Shown: piece after piece, positions 22,940 to 34,703 of the stretch
Position numbering within the stretch: the first letter of the stretch is position 1
Layout: every line of letters begins with the position of its first letter
Source: Conus ventricosus
Taxonomy: Eukaryota > Mollusca > Gastropoda > Neogastropoda > Conidae
Length of the DNA stretch: 64,000 nt
Assembly (NCBI GenBank): GCA_018398815.1
Contig: CM031622.1
Span: 23,326,947-23,390,946, forward strand
Direction: 5' to 3'
Notes under the pieces: generated by a model
Seen by the model: the letters and a program-made list of their open reading frames with translations, nothing else
What the model was told of the DNA's origin: nothing
Database searches by the model: none
Position numbers and translations under genes: made by a program

Positions 22940-23380
22940 ATGTCTTGTAATGCGCGATATGTTAAAGGCAAATCTTTTCTTTGCATTCAGAAATGTGTGG
23001 ACGTTTTCACCAAGAAAATGGGTGTGTCTGTGCGTTCTGAGGACATTCAGATCGCTCACCGTGCAGGGAGACCGAGGGGAACGACGGTGGACGGGGACCA
23101 CAGCAAACCAAGACCCATTCTTCTTCGTTTTTTCTCCAGGCAAAAAAAGTCTGAAGTTATACACAATAGAAAGAAACTTAAACAAACTGGCATATCAGTC
23201 AACGAGGACTTGACCATGGCGAACTATAAACTTTTAAAGCAAGCAGCCAACCATTCTGCAATAATGTCAGCCTGGTCAACCAACGGAAAACTGATCGCTA
23301 AGCTGAAGAATGGTGTTACTACGCGACTGACAGTAGGTACTGATCTCAATCAACAGATACAACCAAAAATGAATCCTTGA
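22940..23380 (+). CDS. L1/Tx1-like LINE ORF1 fragment (RRM/C-terminal domain), intact frame
   Basis: This 146-codon open frame starts MSCNARYVKGKSFLCIQKCV and contains IQIAHRAGRPRG, PILLRFFSRQKKSEVIHNRK, LKQTGISVNEDLTMANYKLL and a final NGKLIAKLKNG segment. This pattern (HR.G, then I.RF.SR..K..V...RK.LK..G..I.EDLT) is that of L1-type ORF1 proteins (Transposase_22-like), which bind RNA as chaperones. It lies 114 bp after exon 2 in the same direction. No matching ORF2 follows, so it is probably a fragment of a LINE, though the frame is undamaged. A related ORF1 is at 43606-44560. Confidence 0.6.
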   Translation: MSCNARYVKGKSFLCIQKCVDVFTKKMGVSVRSEDIQIAHRAGRPRGTTVDGDHSKPRPILLRFFSRQKKSEVIHNRKKLKQTGISVNEDLTMANYKLLKQAANHSAIMSAWSTNGKLIAKLKNGVTTRLTVGTDLNQQIQPKMNP

Positions 23381-23409
23381 AAAACCCATAGAGTCTGGCA
23401 TACAGATGG

Positions 23410-23433
23410 ACAGATAGACATCTCTCTCTCTCA

Positions 23434-23467
<34 letters not shown>

Positions 23468-23665
23468 CGCTTGTCTACAAATACACACGCGTACGAAGAC
23501 ACATGCACACCGTTGCGCGTGCACAAAAGCAGGCACACACATACGCACACATTGTCAGCATAGAGTATGTTTGTAGGTATTTTGATGTACCTGTAGGCGC
23601 CGTAGTTTGTGTCAGTACATTTCGTTATAGATGATGCATTGTGGGGGGGGGGGGGGGGGGGGGGG
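23410..23665. repeat. CT and CA microsatellites and 23-nt poly-G
   Basis: (CT)n at about 23421-23466, ACAC-rich words to 23550, and a pure G run at 23643-23665. No coding content. Confidence 0.9.
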
Positions 23666-23929
23666 AAGAAAATCAACCACTGTATCTTTAAGGTGACTCT
23701 TAGAAGAATTTCCTCCCAACCTCCAGTCTCAATGTATGTCTTTACACTGTAAGTTGGGCTGGGGACACTAGAATGATTCCTTTTTGATTCCTCTAATCTG
23801 TGGTTGGTTTGAATCTGTTAACTCATCTGTTTATTGATGTATTTTCCATTGGTGACTTGTGTGCACTGGGTGTTTGCCAACAGTAGGTATGTGTCTGTAT
23901 TTTGACATGATTCTGATTAGTGCCAGTCT

Positions 23930-24335
23930 TCTACCAAAGTTTAAAAACACAACGAGCTCGGACACAACACGCGCGCGCGCACACACACACATGCACACTG
24001 ACTTGATCAGATTTTGTGGTGTGTGTGGGTTGTTTTTTTTTTGTTTGTTTGTTTTTTTTTTCAATTTTTTTTATATTTTTTTTTGTAAAGGTTTTCCAGA
24101 AAGTGTCCAGAACAAAGTTTTTTGTTGTTGTTGTTGTTTTCTAAGTAGGTTTCTAATTTTAAGGTAATCTTTTTGCATTCCCTGTTGGAAACTTTGTCAT
24201 TGGTTTGTGTCTTTTTCCCGCTGTAAATATGTTGTTTAGACTATGTCATGCAAAACAGTTTAAGATTACCTTTGATACATCAGCAGTTTGTAAATTATGA
24301 AACCTATTTACCTTTTTTCACCTGCTCTCTGTCTC

Positions 24336-24366
<31 letters not shown>

Positions 24367-24385
24367 ACCCCTCTCTCTCTCCTCT

Positions 24386-24423
<38 letters not shown>

Positions 24424-24782
24424 GTTTATCTCTCCTGGAAATGGTTGTCCTTTTTTAAATATCAGTGGAGAGTACCCCTTCTCGCTTTGAGCGAGGGCAG
24501 CATTTTCTTTTCTTTCTCTTTTTCAGTATTTTTGAGTTCCAGCGGTTAGGTGATTTCCTTAGATGTGTATGTGTATAATGAATATTTCTGGGAACAACAA
24601 TATGAGATGGGACTGTGGGTAAAGTTGGAACACACACGCTGTGCGCGCGAGCGCGCGCGGTGTGCGCCCCACAAGATGTAAATGAAATTGGGTCAAATGA
24701 ATGTATAAGGTTTTGCATGTGATAGGGAAGAGAAGTTTTCATTTTCTTTTTTCCCCCTTTCCTCTGTCTGTCTGTCTGTCGG

Positions 24783-24832
<50 letters not shown>

Positions 24833-25042
24833 CGCTCTCGCTCTCTCTCTCTCTCCTTTTCTCTCTCCTCTCTCTCTCTCTCTCTCTCTTCCCCTTCTGT
24901 CTTATTTGTAGTGGAAATCATACTACAGTTTGGGGGGGGGGAGGGGGGGCAGAGGGGAGAGCAGGATAGATGTGTTGATACACGAACAGATCGTGCGCGC
25001 GTGCCCACACACACACACACACACTCTCTCTCTCTTTCTGTC

Positions 25043-25090
<48 letters not shown>

Positions 25091-25870
25091 TCACACACTT
25101 ACAGCGCGCGCGCACGCACGCCGCACGCACACACACACACGTACACTGACTTGATCAGTTTTGTGGTGGTTTTCTTAAGGGTTCTCAAGAAGTGTCCAGA
25201 ACAAAGGTTTTTTTTTGTTTTGTTTCGTTTTTGTTTTTTGTTTTGTTGTTGTTGTTTTTTCTAAGTTAGGTTTCTGATTTTAAGGTAATCTGTTGCATTC
25301 CATATTGGAAATTTTGTCATTGGTTTGTGTCTTTTCCAGCTATGAATTTTTAATTTAGACTATGTTTATGCAAACAAATCTACGATTATCAGGGAATTTC
25401 ATCTGTCAGATATGTAAATTATGAACCTATTTTACCCTTTTCAGGTTGCTCTCTGTCTCTGTCTGTCTCTCTCTCTATCTCTTCTTGGTAATCTCTCATG
25501 GAAATGGTCGTTGTGTTTAAATATCAGTTGAGAATAGCCCTTCCGCTATGAGCGAGGGCAGCTTTTTTTGTATTCGCTTTTTCACGTAATGTTTTGATGT
25601 TTGGACGGTTTGGTGTGATTTCGCTTGGGTGTGTGTGTGTGTGACGAATGTGTTTAAGAACAACAATATGAGACTGGGACTGTGATAAAATTGGAACACA
25701 CTACATATACACATGTGCGCGTGTGTGTATGCGCGCGCGCACGCGCGCGTGCACATGCACACGCAGGTGTGAGTGAAATTCGGTCAAATGAATCAATAAG
25801 GTTTTGCATGTGACAGGAAGAGGGAGTTGTTGTTTTTTTCTTTCCCCTGCACTCTCTCCCTTTCTCTCCC
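23930..25870. repeat. Tandem segmental duplication, two units of about 1.1 kb with embedded microsatellites
   Basis: Ordered landmarks occur twice with an offset of about 1.06-1.15 kb. GACTTGATCAG lies at about 24000 and 25147; GTGTCCAGAACAAAG at 24102 and 25190. TTTTAAGGTAATCT is at about 24159 and 25278. TTTAAATATCAGT is at about 24453 and 25516; GAGCGAGGGCAGC at about 24489 and 25550. AACAACAATATGAGA is at about 24592 and 25660, and AAGGTTTTGCATGTGA at 24707 and 25799. Each unit also contains (GCGC/ACAC)n, T-rich and (CT)n tracts of different lengths. The duplication is therefore old enough for the microsatellites to have diverged. Confidence 0.85.
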
Positions 25871-26463
25871 TGTCTCTGCCTTCGTCTCTCTCTCTCTTCT
25901 CCCTCCTCTCTCTCTCTTTCTCTCTCTCTTTCTTTACACCTATACTTGTGTGTATCAAATTGATCTGAGCAATATTTTCCCAATTCCCCTCATTCCACCC
26001 CTTCTCCCATCTATCTCGCTCTTTTATGTATCCCGCCACTACATCTCATCCCACCTACCTCCTGTTCTCCTTTTCCCCTACATTTGATACGCTGCTTCTG
26101 TAAACAGCTTCTTCTCTGTTGTTGGTGTGACTTTGACAGGTTAAGAGTTTTAGTATTGTATTTCATGCGTGATACTTTTCATTGAATCCCCTTTTTTTTT
26201 CTTTTTTTCTTTTTTTCTTTTTTTTTTTTGGTATTCATTATTAGCATGTTTTCCTTCAAGTGTATTTTTGTACTGATTTTTTGTGATGATTTAGTTTAGT
26301 CCATGTCGAAATTGCTTTTTGGGGGTTTTTGTATTTCTTCTGTTACAAGTATGGGTTGCTAGATTGCTTACATTAATGGTTTGTCTACGATTGCCCTTGA
26401 TATTTGTCACATGCCCAAAGTATTATTCTCTTCTCTCTCTCTCTTCTCCTCCCTCCTCTCTCC

Positions 26464-26497
<34 letters not shown>

Positions 26498-26549
26498 TCT
26501 CTCTCTTTCTGATATGGTTATAATTTATGGCTGATTTTTCTTTGTGTGT

Positions 26550-26580
<31 letters not shown>

Positions 26581-26657
26581 GTGTGAGTATTGTATATGTG
26601 TATGTATATGTGTATGTATATGCATGTGTGTATGTATATATATATATTATATATATG

Positions 26658-26708
<51 letters not shown>

Positions 26709-27151
26709 CGGAAGAAATGTTTGTCTCCCTTGACATGTATACATTATGTATGATGTGTATGTTTATGGAACGTAACGACTGAAATGGATGGACATGCAAG
26801 ATTACTGATCACTGTGTGCTTTTTTCAATACTGCATGTGTGCATTCTCCACAAACTGATGCGGCTTCACACACGCGCGCGCGCGCACGCGCGCTCACACA
26901 CTGGATTCATACTGGTGTTTTTTGTTTGTTTGTTTTTTTATGTCTAAGTTTTCTTTAAGTGTGTGTGTGTGTGTGTTCTTGTTGTTGTTGTTGTGGTTGT
27001 TGGTGTGGTTGTTGTGTGTGGAAAATTTGGTCTGGTCCATTTGGCCGGTGTTTGGTGTCTTTCTTCGGTGTAAAGTTGTGATCTAATTGTGTAAACAAAA
27101 CAGTCTACAGTACAGTAAATGATATCTGTCACTCATCTAAAAACATGAATA

Positions 27152-27202
<51 letters not shown>

Positions 27203-27323
27203 TGTGCTTCTGCGTTTGAAGTTTCGGTTCCTTTTCTTCAATGAAGATTCCTGTTGTACATCTGTGATTGAAAAAAAAAGTGAATCAGATGTCCCCTCCC
27301 CCTCCTTCCTTCCCCCCCTCTCC

Positions 27324-27380
<57 letters not shown>

Positions 27381-27480
27381 TTTTTGTTTTTGTTTGTTTT
27401 TTGTTTTTGTTTGTTTGCTTGTTAATTTCTTTGTTAACCATAGTTATGTGGAAACACATGCGCGCATCCCCTTTAAGTGC
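25871..27480. repeat. Low-complexity intron sequence: CT, TG/TA and GC repeats, long poly-C
   Basis: Contains (CT)n at about 25860-25930 and 26425-26460, and pure poly-C at 26465-26495 (31 nt). (TG)n and (TA)n lie at about 26540-26706, (GCGC)n near 26873 and (CT)n at about 27154-27199. A pure poly-C run of 56 nt is at 27325-27380. No gene is seen. Open frames here are repeat translations. Confidence 0.85.
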
Positions 27481-27622
27481 GCGCACTCGAAAATATGTCG
27501 ACACGTGTACAAACATTTAACTGTTGCTGTTGCGTACGCTGGCAACAGTATCTGTGAATGGTTTACAGTAAACTGTTTTGATTATTTTGCTTGGCAGGCA
27601 AAGATCTGCTGCTTCTACTTTC

Positions 27623-28355
27623 ATAGCTGCCAACCCTTACGATTTTTTCGTAATTTTTACGATTCTGAGACAGATTACGAAATTACGACTTGTGCATTCA
27701 TTTTCCGATTCTGAATTTTCGCCAAAAAAAAAAAAGCAACTGAATCAGTCCAAAGGCTTATCCACCTTTTAAAACCGGATGCATTGTAAAGCCAATTTGT
27801 TGATGCGCATGCGCAGTCACCCTCTTCTTCCATCAAAATGGCGGACAAAACACCTTAGCACGGCGACTGTGTGGCAAAATCAGCTACCGGTGAAACTGAA
27901 ACGAACAGAACTTCCAAGTCAGAAGACCGCATGTCAGGTGAACATCTGCAGATAAAACATTCAAGGATTGAAGATGAGACAAACTAATTGAGCTGAGCAT
28001 GTGAATTGTGATGTATTCTTGTGTTGGACTGGCTATCAGCAAACAAGTTCGCAAACAAGTTCGCATGAAAGGAATGTAATCCACACTGATTTTGCTTGAT
28101 TTTTTCTTCTGAAGTTTCCAAGGAGGGAATGTATAGTAAACCTAGAGAATTATCTTTCATTTTTGTTCCATTTCCATAATACTTAAAAGCTTTACAATCT
28201 TGCTGAAAAGTGCAAAGTTTACTGCTTGGAAATTAAAAATGCTTCAGCTTCAGGGGGCTGTGCCCCCTGACCCCCCCTTTTTTCGGGAGGGGGGTCACCC
28301 CCTCCCGAACCCACCCCCCATTACTATTTCTGCATCTCTGAGGTTGGCAGCTATG
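27623..28355 (+). mobile_element. hAT-related family, short derivative (733 bp)
   Basis: Left end CATAGCTGCCAACCC and right end GGTTGGCAGCTATG are inverted repeats nearly identical to the left end of the copy at 40666. A short start region, ATGGCGGACAAAACACC then TAG, lies at about 27838, where other copies start their zinc-finger ORF. A GC-rich foldback is at about 28250-28320. The flanks (TACTTT and AAATTT) agree at only four of six positions, so the target duplication is not clear. Confidence 0.65.
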
Positions 28356-28659
28356 AAATTTTTCTTTTTGTGTCTATATAATGCACACACTCCTTTTGGG
28401 CTTCTAATTGAACTGGCTGCATATTGATCTATTTTATTGTCTTTTATTGGCATATTTAAGGTTTGATTTGTTCTTATAAATATGTATTTTTCTTTTTCTT
28501 GTCCTTTAAGATTTTTTGTCTATTACGACTCTGTTGCTTTCTTTAAGGTGGATATATTTATTCTATGGTTTTCAATGTATATGACTAAAAGATTTGAAAC
28601 GGGATGTTTTAGAAGAGAGTGTATGATTTTTAATTATTCATTTCAAACATTTGTTAATT
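28356..28659. other. AT-rich sequence before LINE ORF2
   Basis: AT-rich, no gene recognised. It may be the 5' part or inter-ORF spacer of the LINE whose ORF2 starts at 28660. Confidence 0.35.
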
Positions 28660-28994
28660 ATGGATAGTAATATATCTGTTATTTCAGTAAATTGTCAGGG
28701 CCTCAATAATTCACAGAAAAGACGTGATGTCTTTCATTATTTGAGAAACAAAAACATTCAGTCGATTTTTTGCAAGATATGCATTTTGAGAAAAACGTGG
28801 AGCAATGTATTGTAGCTGAATGGGGATACCAGGGATATTTTTCAAGTTTTGCATCAAATGCAAGAGGGGTCGCAATTTTGTTTAATAACAATTTTGAGTT
28901 TAAAATCAAAAGAGTCATTAAAGATAGTTCTGGAAATTATATAATTGTTCTAGCAGAAATTCAAAATAACAACTTCCTCTTCGTCAATATCTAT
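28660..28994 (+). pseudogene. LINE ORF2, endonuclease N-terminal part
   Basis: The ATG at 28660 opens MDSNISVISVNCQGLNNSQK, a typical APE-endonuclease start (VNCQGL). RDVFHYLRNKNI and, after a one-base shift, GVAILFNNNFEFKIKRV and NNNFLFVNIY follow. The frame is cut exactly at NIY by the inserted transposon and continues as IYGPNRDYPEFYDN at 30226. Confidence 0.7.
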
Positions 28995-30225
28995 CAGACC
29001 TGCCTACCCTTCCGTAATCGTCCGTAATTTTACGGAAATTAACCCCCATTACGGAGGTACGATTTTCCGTGCGAAATTACGGAAAAGAAAATTGAAAAAC
29101 TACGCAAATTTCAGACTCGAAAAATTGTCGACTGCTAGACCTTTCCGAGACCGCAGAGTAACTTCCCTTGACTCAAGCCGAAACCAGATGGTTCGGAACT
29201 TGCGATTGGTCAATGTGGTGCTGTGGGCCAACACGACACACCATCACATCTGTGCGCGCCATTCGAAGCTTTTTGTTCAGCCATTGTAAGACAAAGTTTC
29301 AACCGATTTTTTGCCGGCGATTGTGAAAATGGCGGAGAAATCTTCTAAACGTTTGCATGAAACCGATGACGAGGGTTCGAAAACCACTGTGCCACAACGG
29401 AAGAAGGCGAAGAAGCAAGTGTTCCGAAGTAAATACACGCGGACTTGGCCTTGTCATGGACCTGGATTTGTATACTCATTTCTGCTCGGTGTGCAATTCA
29501 GACTTCTCCATCGGACATGGGGGAGCAAATGACTGCAAGCGCCATATCTCGGGGAAAATGCACAAAGAGACAGCTGCGAGTGCCTCCAGTCAGAAGATCA
29601 CATCGTTGTTTACGAAATCCAGCGAGAGCAGCCGTCAGACCCACACACGGAAGATCACCAACGCAGAAAGACTGTTGTGTGAGCTGATCTGCGAAAACAA
29701 CTTGTCCCTGAGCTTTGCTGACAAGATAGTGGCGAAAATGAAAAGGTCCTTTTCATTTTCGCCACTATCTTGTCAGCACAGTCAGGGACCACACACACAC
29801 ACATATATTTTTTTTTTTTTTTTTTTTGTGGGGGGGGGGGGGGGGGTTGTACATTGGGTTTCTTCATCAGTGGTGTCATCTGTGGTGTACTGCTGTGTAA
29901 GTTACAAACTGTCAAGTATATCACCTTTAAATTTGACCTGAAACTCCTGTCCTGAGTCCGTCATCTGCCATCACCCCAAGGATTTTAATTCTGCTTTGTT
30001 GTTTTTGTTCCTTTTTTTACTGTTTATATTTTTGTTAAAATGTTAAAAATGTATTGGGGGTTTTGTACACATTATTTGTTCAATGTTAAAATGTAGTTGG
30101 AGTTTTTACACATTTGTTCAAAAACGCCGTGTATTACGCGTCCGTGGAATTACTGAAGGAAATGCAAAATTACTGAAAATCTCTGTGGTTATTACTGATG
30201 AGCACACATGAGGTAGGCAGGTCTG
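28995..30225 (+). mobile_element. hAT-related family derivative (1.23 kb) with 6-bp target duplication ATCTAT
   Basis: Left end CAGACCTGCCTACC and right end GGTAGGCAGGTCTG form perfect 14-bp inverted repeats. ATCTAT flanks both sides (28989-28994 and 30226-30231). The interrupted LINE frame proves the duplication, because removing the element plus one ATCTAT restores N-I-Y-G-P. TTACGG-rich sub-terminal words are seen at both ends. It encodes the N-terminal zinc-finger region but no catalytic core. A local foldback around 29720-29785 copies GCTGACAAGATAGTGGCGAA in inverted form. Confidence 0.85.
29327..29727 (+). pseudogene. Truncated transposase: zinc-finger N-terminus (hAT-related family)
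   Basis: The ATG at 29329 (AAAATGGCGGAG) opens MAEKSSKRLHETDDEGSK, and a basic KKAKKQVFRSKYTR stretch follows. After a one-base shift come DLYTHFCSVCNSDFSIGHGG and NDCKRHISGKMHKE, a BED/C2H2-like finger (C-x2-C, H-x5-H). Then come a Ser-rich linker and NAERLLCELICENNLSLSFA, the start of the next transposase segment. The frame ends soon after at the foldback. The finger residues are complete. The product would be a DNA-binding fragment if the one-base shift is an assembly error. Confidence 0.6.
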
Positions 30226-33200
30226 ATCTATGGACCAAACAGAGATTATCCGGAGTTCTATGATAACCTAAAAACAGAAGATTAATGACATAAACATTGA
30301 AAATATAGTAATGGCCGGGGATTTTAATCTGGTTCTGCAGCCTGAGAAGGATTACTATAATTACAAACATGTAAACAATCCCAAAGCGAAAGAAGTAGTT
30401 GAAACAATGATTGAACTTAGAGCTTAATGACATCTGGAGAGATTTAAACCCGGAATGTCTCCGTTACACATGGAGAAGAGCCAACCCTTTTAACAGGCCC
30501 GGTTAGATTTTTTTCTCATTTCAGATTCAGTTGTTTCATTTGTAAATGACGCAGATTTTGAATGTGGATATAGAACCGTTCATTCTGCAATTTCACTAAG
30601 CCTTAAATGTAAAGAAACTGTCAAGCATCATACCTTCTGGAAATTGAATGTATCCCTTTTAAAGATAAAGAATATATGCATGAAATAAATATGGAGATTG
30701 AAAAAGTCAAAAAAGAAAATATACAGTAAATGCGGTTGAAAAGACACTGGAATGAAAATACACAGCTTTCGTCCCAGATGATGTCTTCCTCGATTTTTGC
30801 TGATGAAACTTAGATCAAAAACAATTGCATATGCTACAATGAAGAAAAAAAATTGGCAGATGAAGAGAGGCACTAGAAGAGGATATGCGAAAAACTGGAG
30901 AAAGTTGAAAAGAAAACGGGAGAGACATATTAATAATGGAAATGAAGAAAGAACAATTAAGACATATTCGTGAAAAACGAATGGAAGGGTTTTAAATTAA
31001 GGTCCAGGGCTAGATGGGTAGCTGATGGGGAGAAGTTAGTAAATTTTTTTTGCAATTTAGAAAAGCGACACTATGTTAGTAAAAACATGGCTAGACTCAT
31101 AGTTTCAGCAAGAAAAAATTTGATAGACCAGAAAGATATCATCCAAGAAGTGCAGAGATTTTATGAATCATTATATGCGAATCTGTAGTTAATGACTGTG
31201 AGATAACTTAGTGAATGATATCCCTTGTATAAACGAAACAGACGCAGAAAGATTAGAGGGGGAAATAACGTTGAAGAAGCTCCATATGTTCTGAGTAAAA
31301 TAAAAAATAATAAAAGTCCAGGCACAGACGGCTTTAGTGCAGAATTCTTTAAAGTTTTTTGGGAAAGAAATTAGGTGGATTTGTTATAAGAGCACTTAAA
31401 TGCGAGTTTCAGAAAAGGATAGCTATCTTGTGTACAGAGAAAAGGGAATTTAATAACTTCTATCCCTAAAGGTGATAAACCAAGGCAATACATAAAAAAC
31501 TGAGAACCTATCTCACTTTTAAATGTGATTTATAAAATAGGATCATCCGGGTATAGCAAATCGGTTAAAGCAAGTTCTACCAAATATAATTGATGAAGAT
31601 CAAACAGGGTTTATCAAAAATAGATATATTGGAGATAATTTAAGATTGATATATGATATGATAGCTTTCTAGACAAACATATCTACCGGATTGCTTCTGA
31701 ATATAGATTTTGAAAAGGCTTTCGATTCGATAAACTGGAACTTTATGTTTAAAGTACTGAAAGCATTTGGTTTTCAAATGATATATGTAGATGGATAGGT
31801 ACTTTTTATAAAAATATTTAATCATGTTTTAATTGTAAATGGTCAGGTTTCGGATTGGTTTTTAAAAATTTAAAAGAGGCTGCAGAAAAGGAAAACCCTC
31901 TATCCCCTTATATATTTTGTGTTATGTGTAGAAATATTGGCTATTATGGTCAGACAAAATTTCCCAATATCCATGGGATCTCAGTCAAAAATGTTGAACA
32001 CAAGATTTCTCAGTACGCTGATGATACAGAATTCTTACTTGCGGAGATAGGGTTCTTTTGAAAACTGTATAGATGTTCTTGTTTAGGTTTGGTTCTGTGT
32101 CAGGCCTTCATATGAATGTAGGAAAAACTAATGTCGTTTGGCTGGGAAGTGAGAAAAATTCGAAATCCGTTATATGGAACACTTAGGTAGGGAATGGAAT
32201 CCATCTAAATTCTGAGTTTTAGGAATGTGGTTCACTAAGACCTGAAAGAATGTGTAGATAAATTACTCGGAAAGACTAGAGTTGTCAAACACTTATTCAA
32301 AATATGGGTAAAACGACAGTAAACACCCCTCGGTAGGGTAGCAATATTAAAATCTCTTATCCTCTCAAAGTTGACAACACCTCTGGTTACTATTACCAAA
32401 CCCACCAGACATATTTTTTAAAACATGTCAACAGGCTTGTTTAAATTTGTTTGGAATAAAAAAACCAGATAAGATTAACCGAAAAACTGCACATAAAAGT
32501 ATAAAAGATGGCGGCATTGGTCTTCCTGAACTAAAAACTTTTGTTTTATCTCTGAAGCTGTCCTGGATACGTAAGCTGAGATGTCAACTCATAGATGGCG
32601 AAATATTCTGTTGGTTTTAAACTTTCCCAAGGGTCGTTATGAAAAAAATATGGCCGAATTCGTTTTCCAAATTCACTAAGTATAATCAGTTTTGGGCTGA
32701 AGTTCTTGATGCGTATAAGTTTTTTTATTACAAGTGTTCCCCCCAAAAATCCACTGAACTTCTTGCCGAACCATTATGCCTAATAAGCGATTTCAAATCG
32801 GAAAGAAGTGCATTGTATCGAAAAAACTAAGCAGCAAAGATATCAAATGTCTCGCCCACTCTTTTGATGACAAAGGAAATTTTTGCCGCATGCACTTTTT
32901 ACAGAAAATATAATGTAAATATTGATTTGTCACTTTTTCTGGCTTTAAATCGACTATAATGGACTATATAAAACGTCTGGTATCACTATAAAAAACGAAA
33001 AAAAAGTACATAAAATCATCATTGTGCTTTAAACATCTTTTCGCTATAAATAAAAGGGTCCAAGTTGTATTTTGATATCATCATTTCGAATAATCCTAAG
33101 CCAAATGTTGTGATAAATGGGACATGAAATTGTTGATGCAAAATGATTAGAAATCCTGTTTTTTGCACGCGCATAAGATCGTGATGTAAAAGGGTGCAGT

Positions 33201-33492
33201 GGTTTCAACTGAAAATATTACACAGGGGTTATGCACAAATGTTGTTTTAAAGGAGATTGAATTGTTGAAAGTAATAAAATGTAGTTTTTGCAGCACATCC
33301 AAAGATAGCATTGACCATATGTTTTGGGAAAAGTCACCATGTACAAATTTTTTTGAATGCTCTCATTGGCTTAATGAAAGAAAATGTTTGATGCTGAAAA
33401 TGTCCTTTTGCAGAAGTATCGTACGATTTGGTTATGACAATCGATTGTGGGTGCACCGTCTTTTACTTTTAAAACTATTTGCGACTTTGTAA
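30226..33492 (+). pseudogene. LINE ORF2 continued: reverse transcriptase and C-terminus
   Basis: IYGPNRDYPEFYDN completes the endonuclease loop and MAGDFNLVLQPEKDYY follows (about 30311). Reverse transcriptase starts at NNKSPGTDGFSAEFFKVFW (about 31306). [48 protein letters not shown] and the catalytic QYADDTEF (32011-32034) follow. The C-terminal Cys motif CSFCSTSKDSIDHMFWE lies at about 33280. Stops and shifts are frequent. It is without RNase H, as is usual for L1/Tx1 elements. Confidence 0.7.
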
Positions 33493-33831
33493 AATAAACA
33501 ACACCTGCCACAAATACAAGTATTCATAAACAAATTAAAATTTAGATTACAAAATGAGGAACATATTGCATATTTGAAATTAAACCGCAGATTTTTTTAC
33601 CCGATGGGTGGCATACAGACCCTTGATGGATTTCTGTTTAACATTTATAACCCCTTTTTTCTTTCTTTTTTTTTCAAAAACAAGTTGCAACTAAAGATTT
33701 AAAAGTGTAGATGAAGTGTGTAAATGAACACTTTTTTGTGCATTATTAGAGGCCTGAAATTTTTAAAATTTTGCCAAACATAATGATGTGAAAACTCCCT
33801 GTCAGCATGATTTTTCTTGATACATCCACCG

Positions 33832-33862
<31 letters not shown>

Positions 33863-34226
33863 CTCTCTCCTTTTCTCTCTCTCTGTCGTATTAGATAATG
33901 TTTGCATGAATTTGTGAATTCACTTGTTTGGGGTGATTTCTTTCTTTCTTTATTTCTTTATGTACATTGGTCTTCCCTGTATATTATACATGTTGGAATG
34001 CAAATTAAAAAAAAGGTTTAAAAAAAAAAAAACTTTTCTGGCCGGGATATTGCTTGTTTCATTTTTCATTATATTGTGTCAAAACTGTTATGTTATTCCC
34101 CCTCGAGAAACTTTTTTTTTACTGTTTTTTACTCTTGTTTACTTCTTTTGTGCGGTAAGCTTGTCTTTTTGTTGTTAAAAAAGAAGCAGAGTTGCTATTT
34201 GTAGTATTTACTTGACGTTTGTTTTT
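33493..34226. other. Intron 2, 3' part: CT microsatellite and T/A-rich sequence
   Basis: A (CT)n tract at about 33833-33885 and several short homopolymers. No gene recognised. Confidence 0.6.
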
Positions 34227-34576
34227 GTACTCCCCGTTCTTATAGAACAGGGAGTACTTAAGAATGGGAAGGAAGAAATGCTGTCTGTCTGTCCATCCGT
34301 GGTCAAAATGTGTTCCGCTTGCTCCAGACAAAACTTGTGGACCGATCTTTCTGAAAATTTATAGGTATGTTCATTATGGGTCACGGATGATGCCTGATGT
34401 TTTATTTCACTAGAATAGCCGTTACTAATGGCTATAAATGATCATTTAAAAAAATCCAGTCAGATAAGGGAAATAACCACCGTACTGTCGGTTTTTTTCT
34501 TCCACTAACTGGAAATTGTCTCCTCTGTCTGGCACTGTGCAGGGAGTATGTTTATATGCTTTGCATCTTGTTAGTT
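34227..34576 (+). mobile_element. Hairpin-ended element, short copy with about one internal monomer
   Basis: Starts with the hairpin GTACTCCC-c-GTTCT-TAT-AGAAC-a-GGGAGTAC (34227-34257). A monomer (GATCTTTCTGAAAATTTATA, TCATTATGGGTCACGGATGA, GCCGTTACTAATGGCTATAA) matches the repeats at 39.7-42.2 kb in reverse orientation. It ends near GGGAGTATGTTTATATGCTT then TGCATCTTGTT. A terminal hairpin plus a variable central tandem array resembles the Helentron-associated (HINE) or pearl-type elements known from molluscs. Assignment is by architecture only. Confidence 0.55.
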
Positions 34577-34648
34577 TGGGTTTTTTGACCGTTTTTGTTC
34601 AGTAACAGTAATGAGATGAATAATTTCTCTGCGTTGGTTTGTTGACAG

Positions 34649-34703
34649 TGCACCACAAGCTGACAGGTATTGCAAGGAACGTTGTAAGAGCTGTAAACAT
34701 GAG
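34649..34703 (+). CDS. ZMYND8: ZMYND8-like gene, exon: bromodomain C-terminal helix (one base short)
   Basis: Acceptor GTTGACAG and donor GTTAGT bound a 55-nt exon. Entering in phase 1, it reads LHHKLTGIARNVV, matching the vertebrate NHKLTQIAK segment. The last part, SCKHE, matches the family's ICEHE only in the next frame. A single missing base near GTTGTAAGAG (34681-34690) explains this. With one more A in that A-run, the exon would be 56 nt and end in phase 0, as the next exon needs. I read this as a sequencing or assembly deletion, not a pseudogene, because splice sites and flanking exons are intact. Confidence 0.85.

Larger units (their letters stand above)
28660..33492 (+). mobile_element. 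L1/Tx1-like LINE, ORF2 region, degraded and split by a DNA transposon
   Basis: Endonuclease begins at 28660. It is interrupted by a 1.23-kb transposon at 28995-30225, then resumes and runs through reverse transcriptase to a C-terminal Cys/His motif at about 33270-33330. There is no RNase H. The family resembles the LINE at 43.4-50.5 kb. Many frameshifts and stops make it non-functional. Its orientation is the same as the host gene. Confidence 0.75.
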
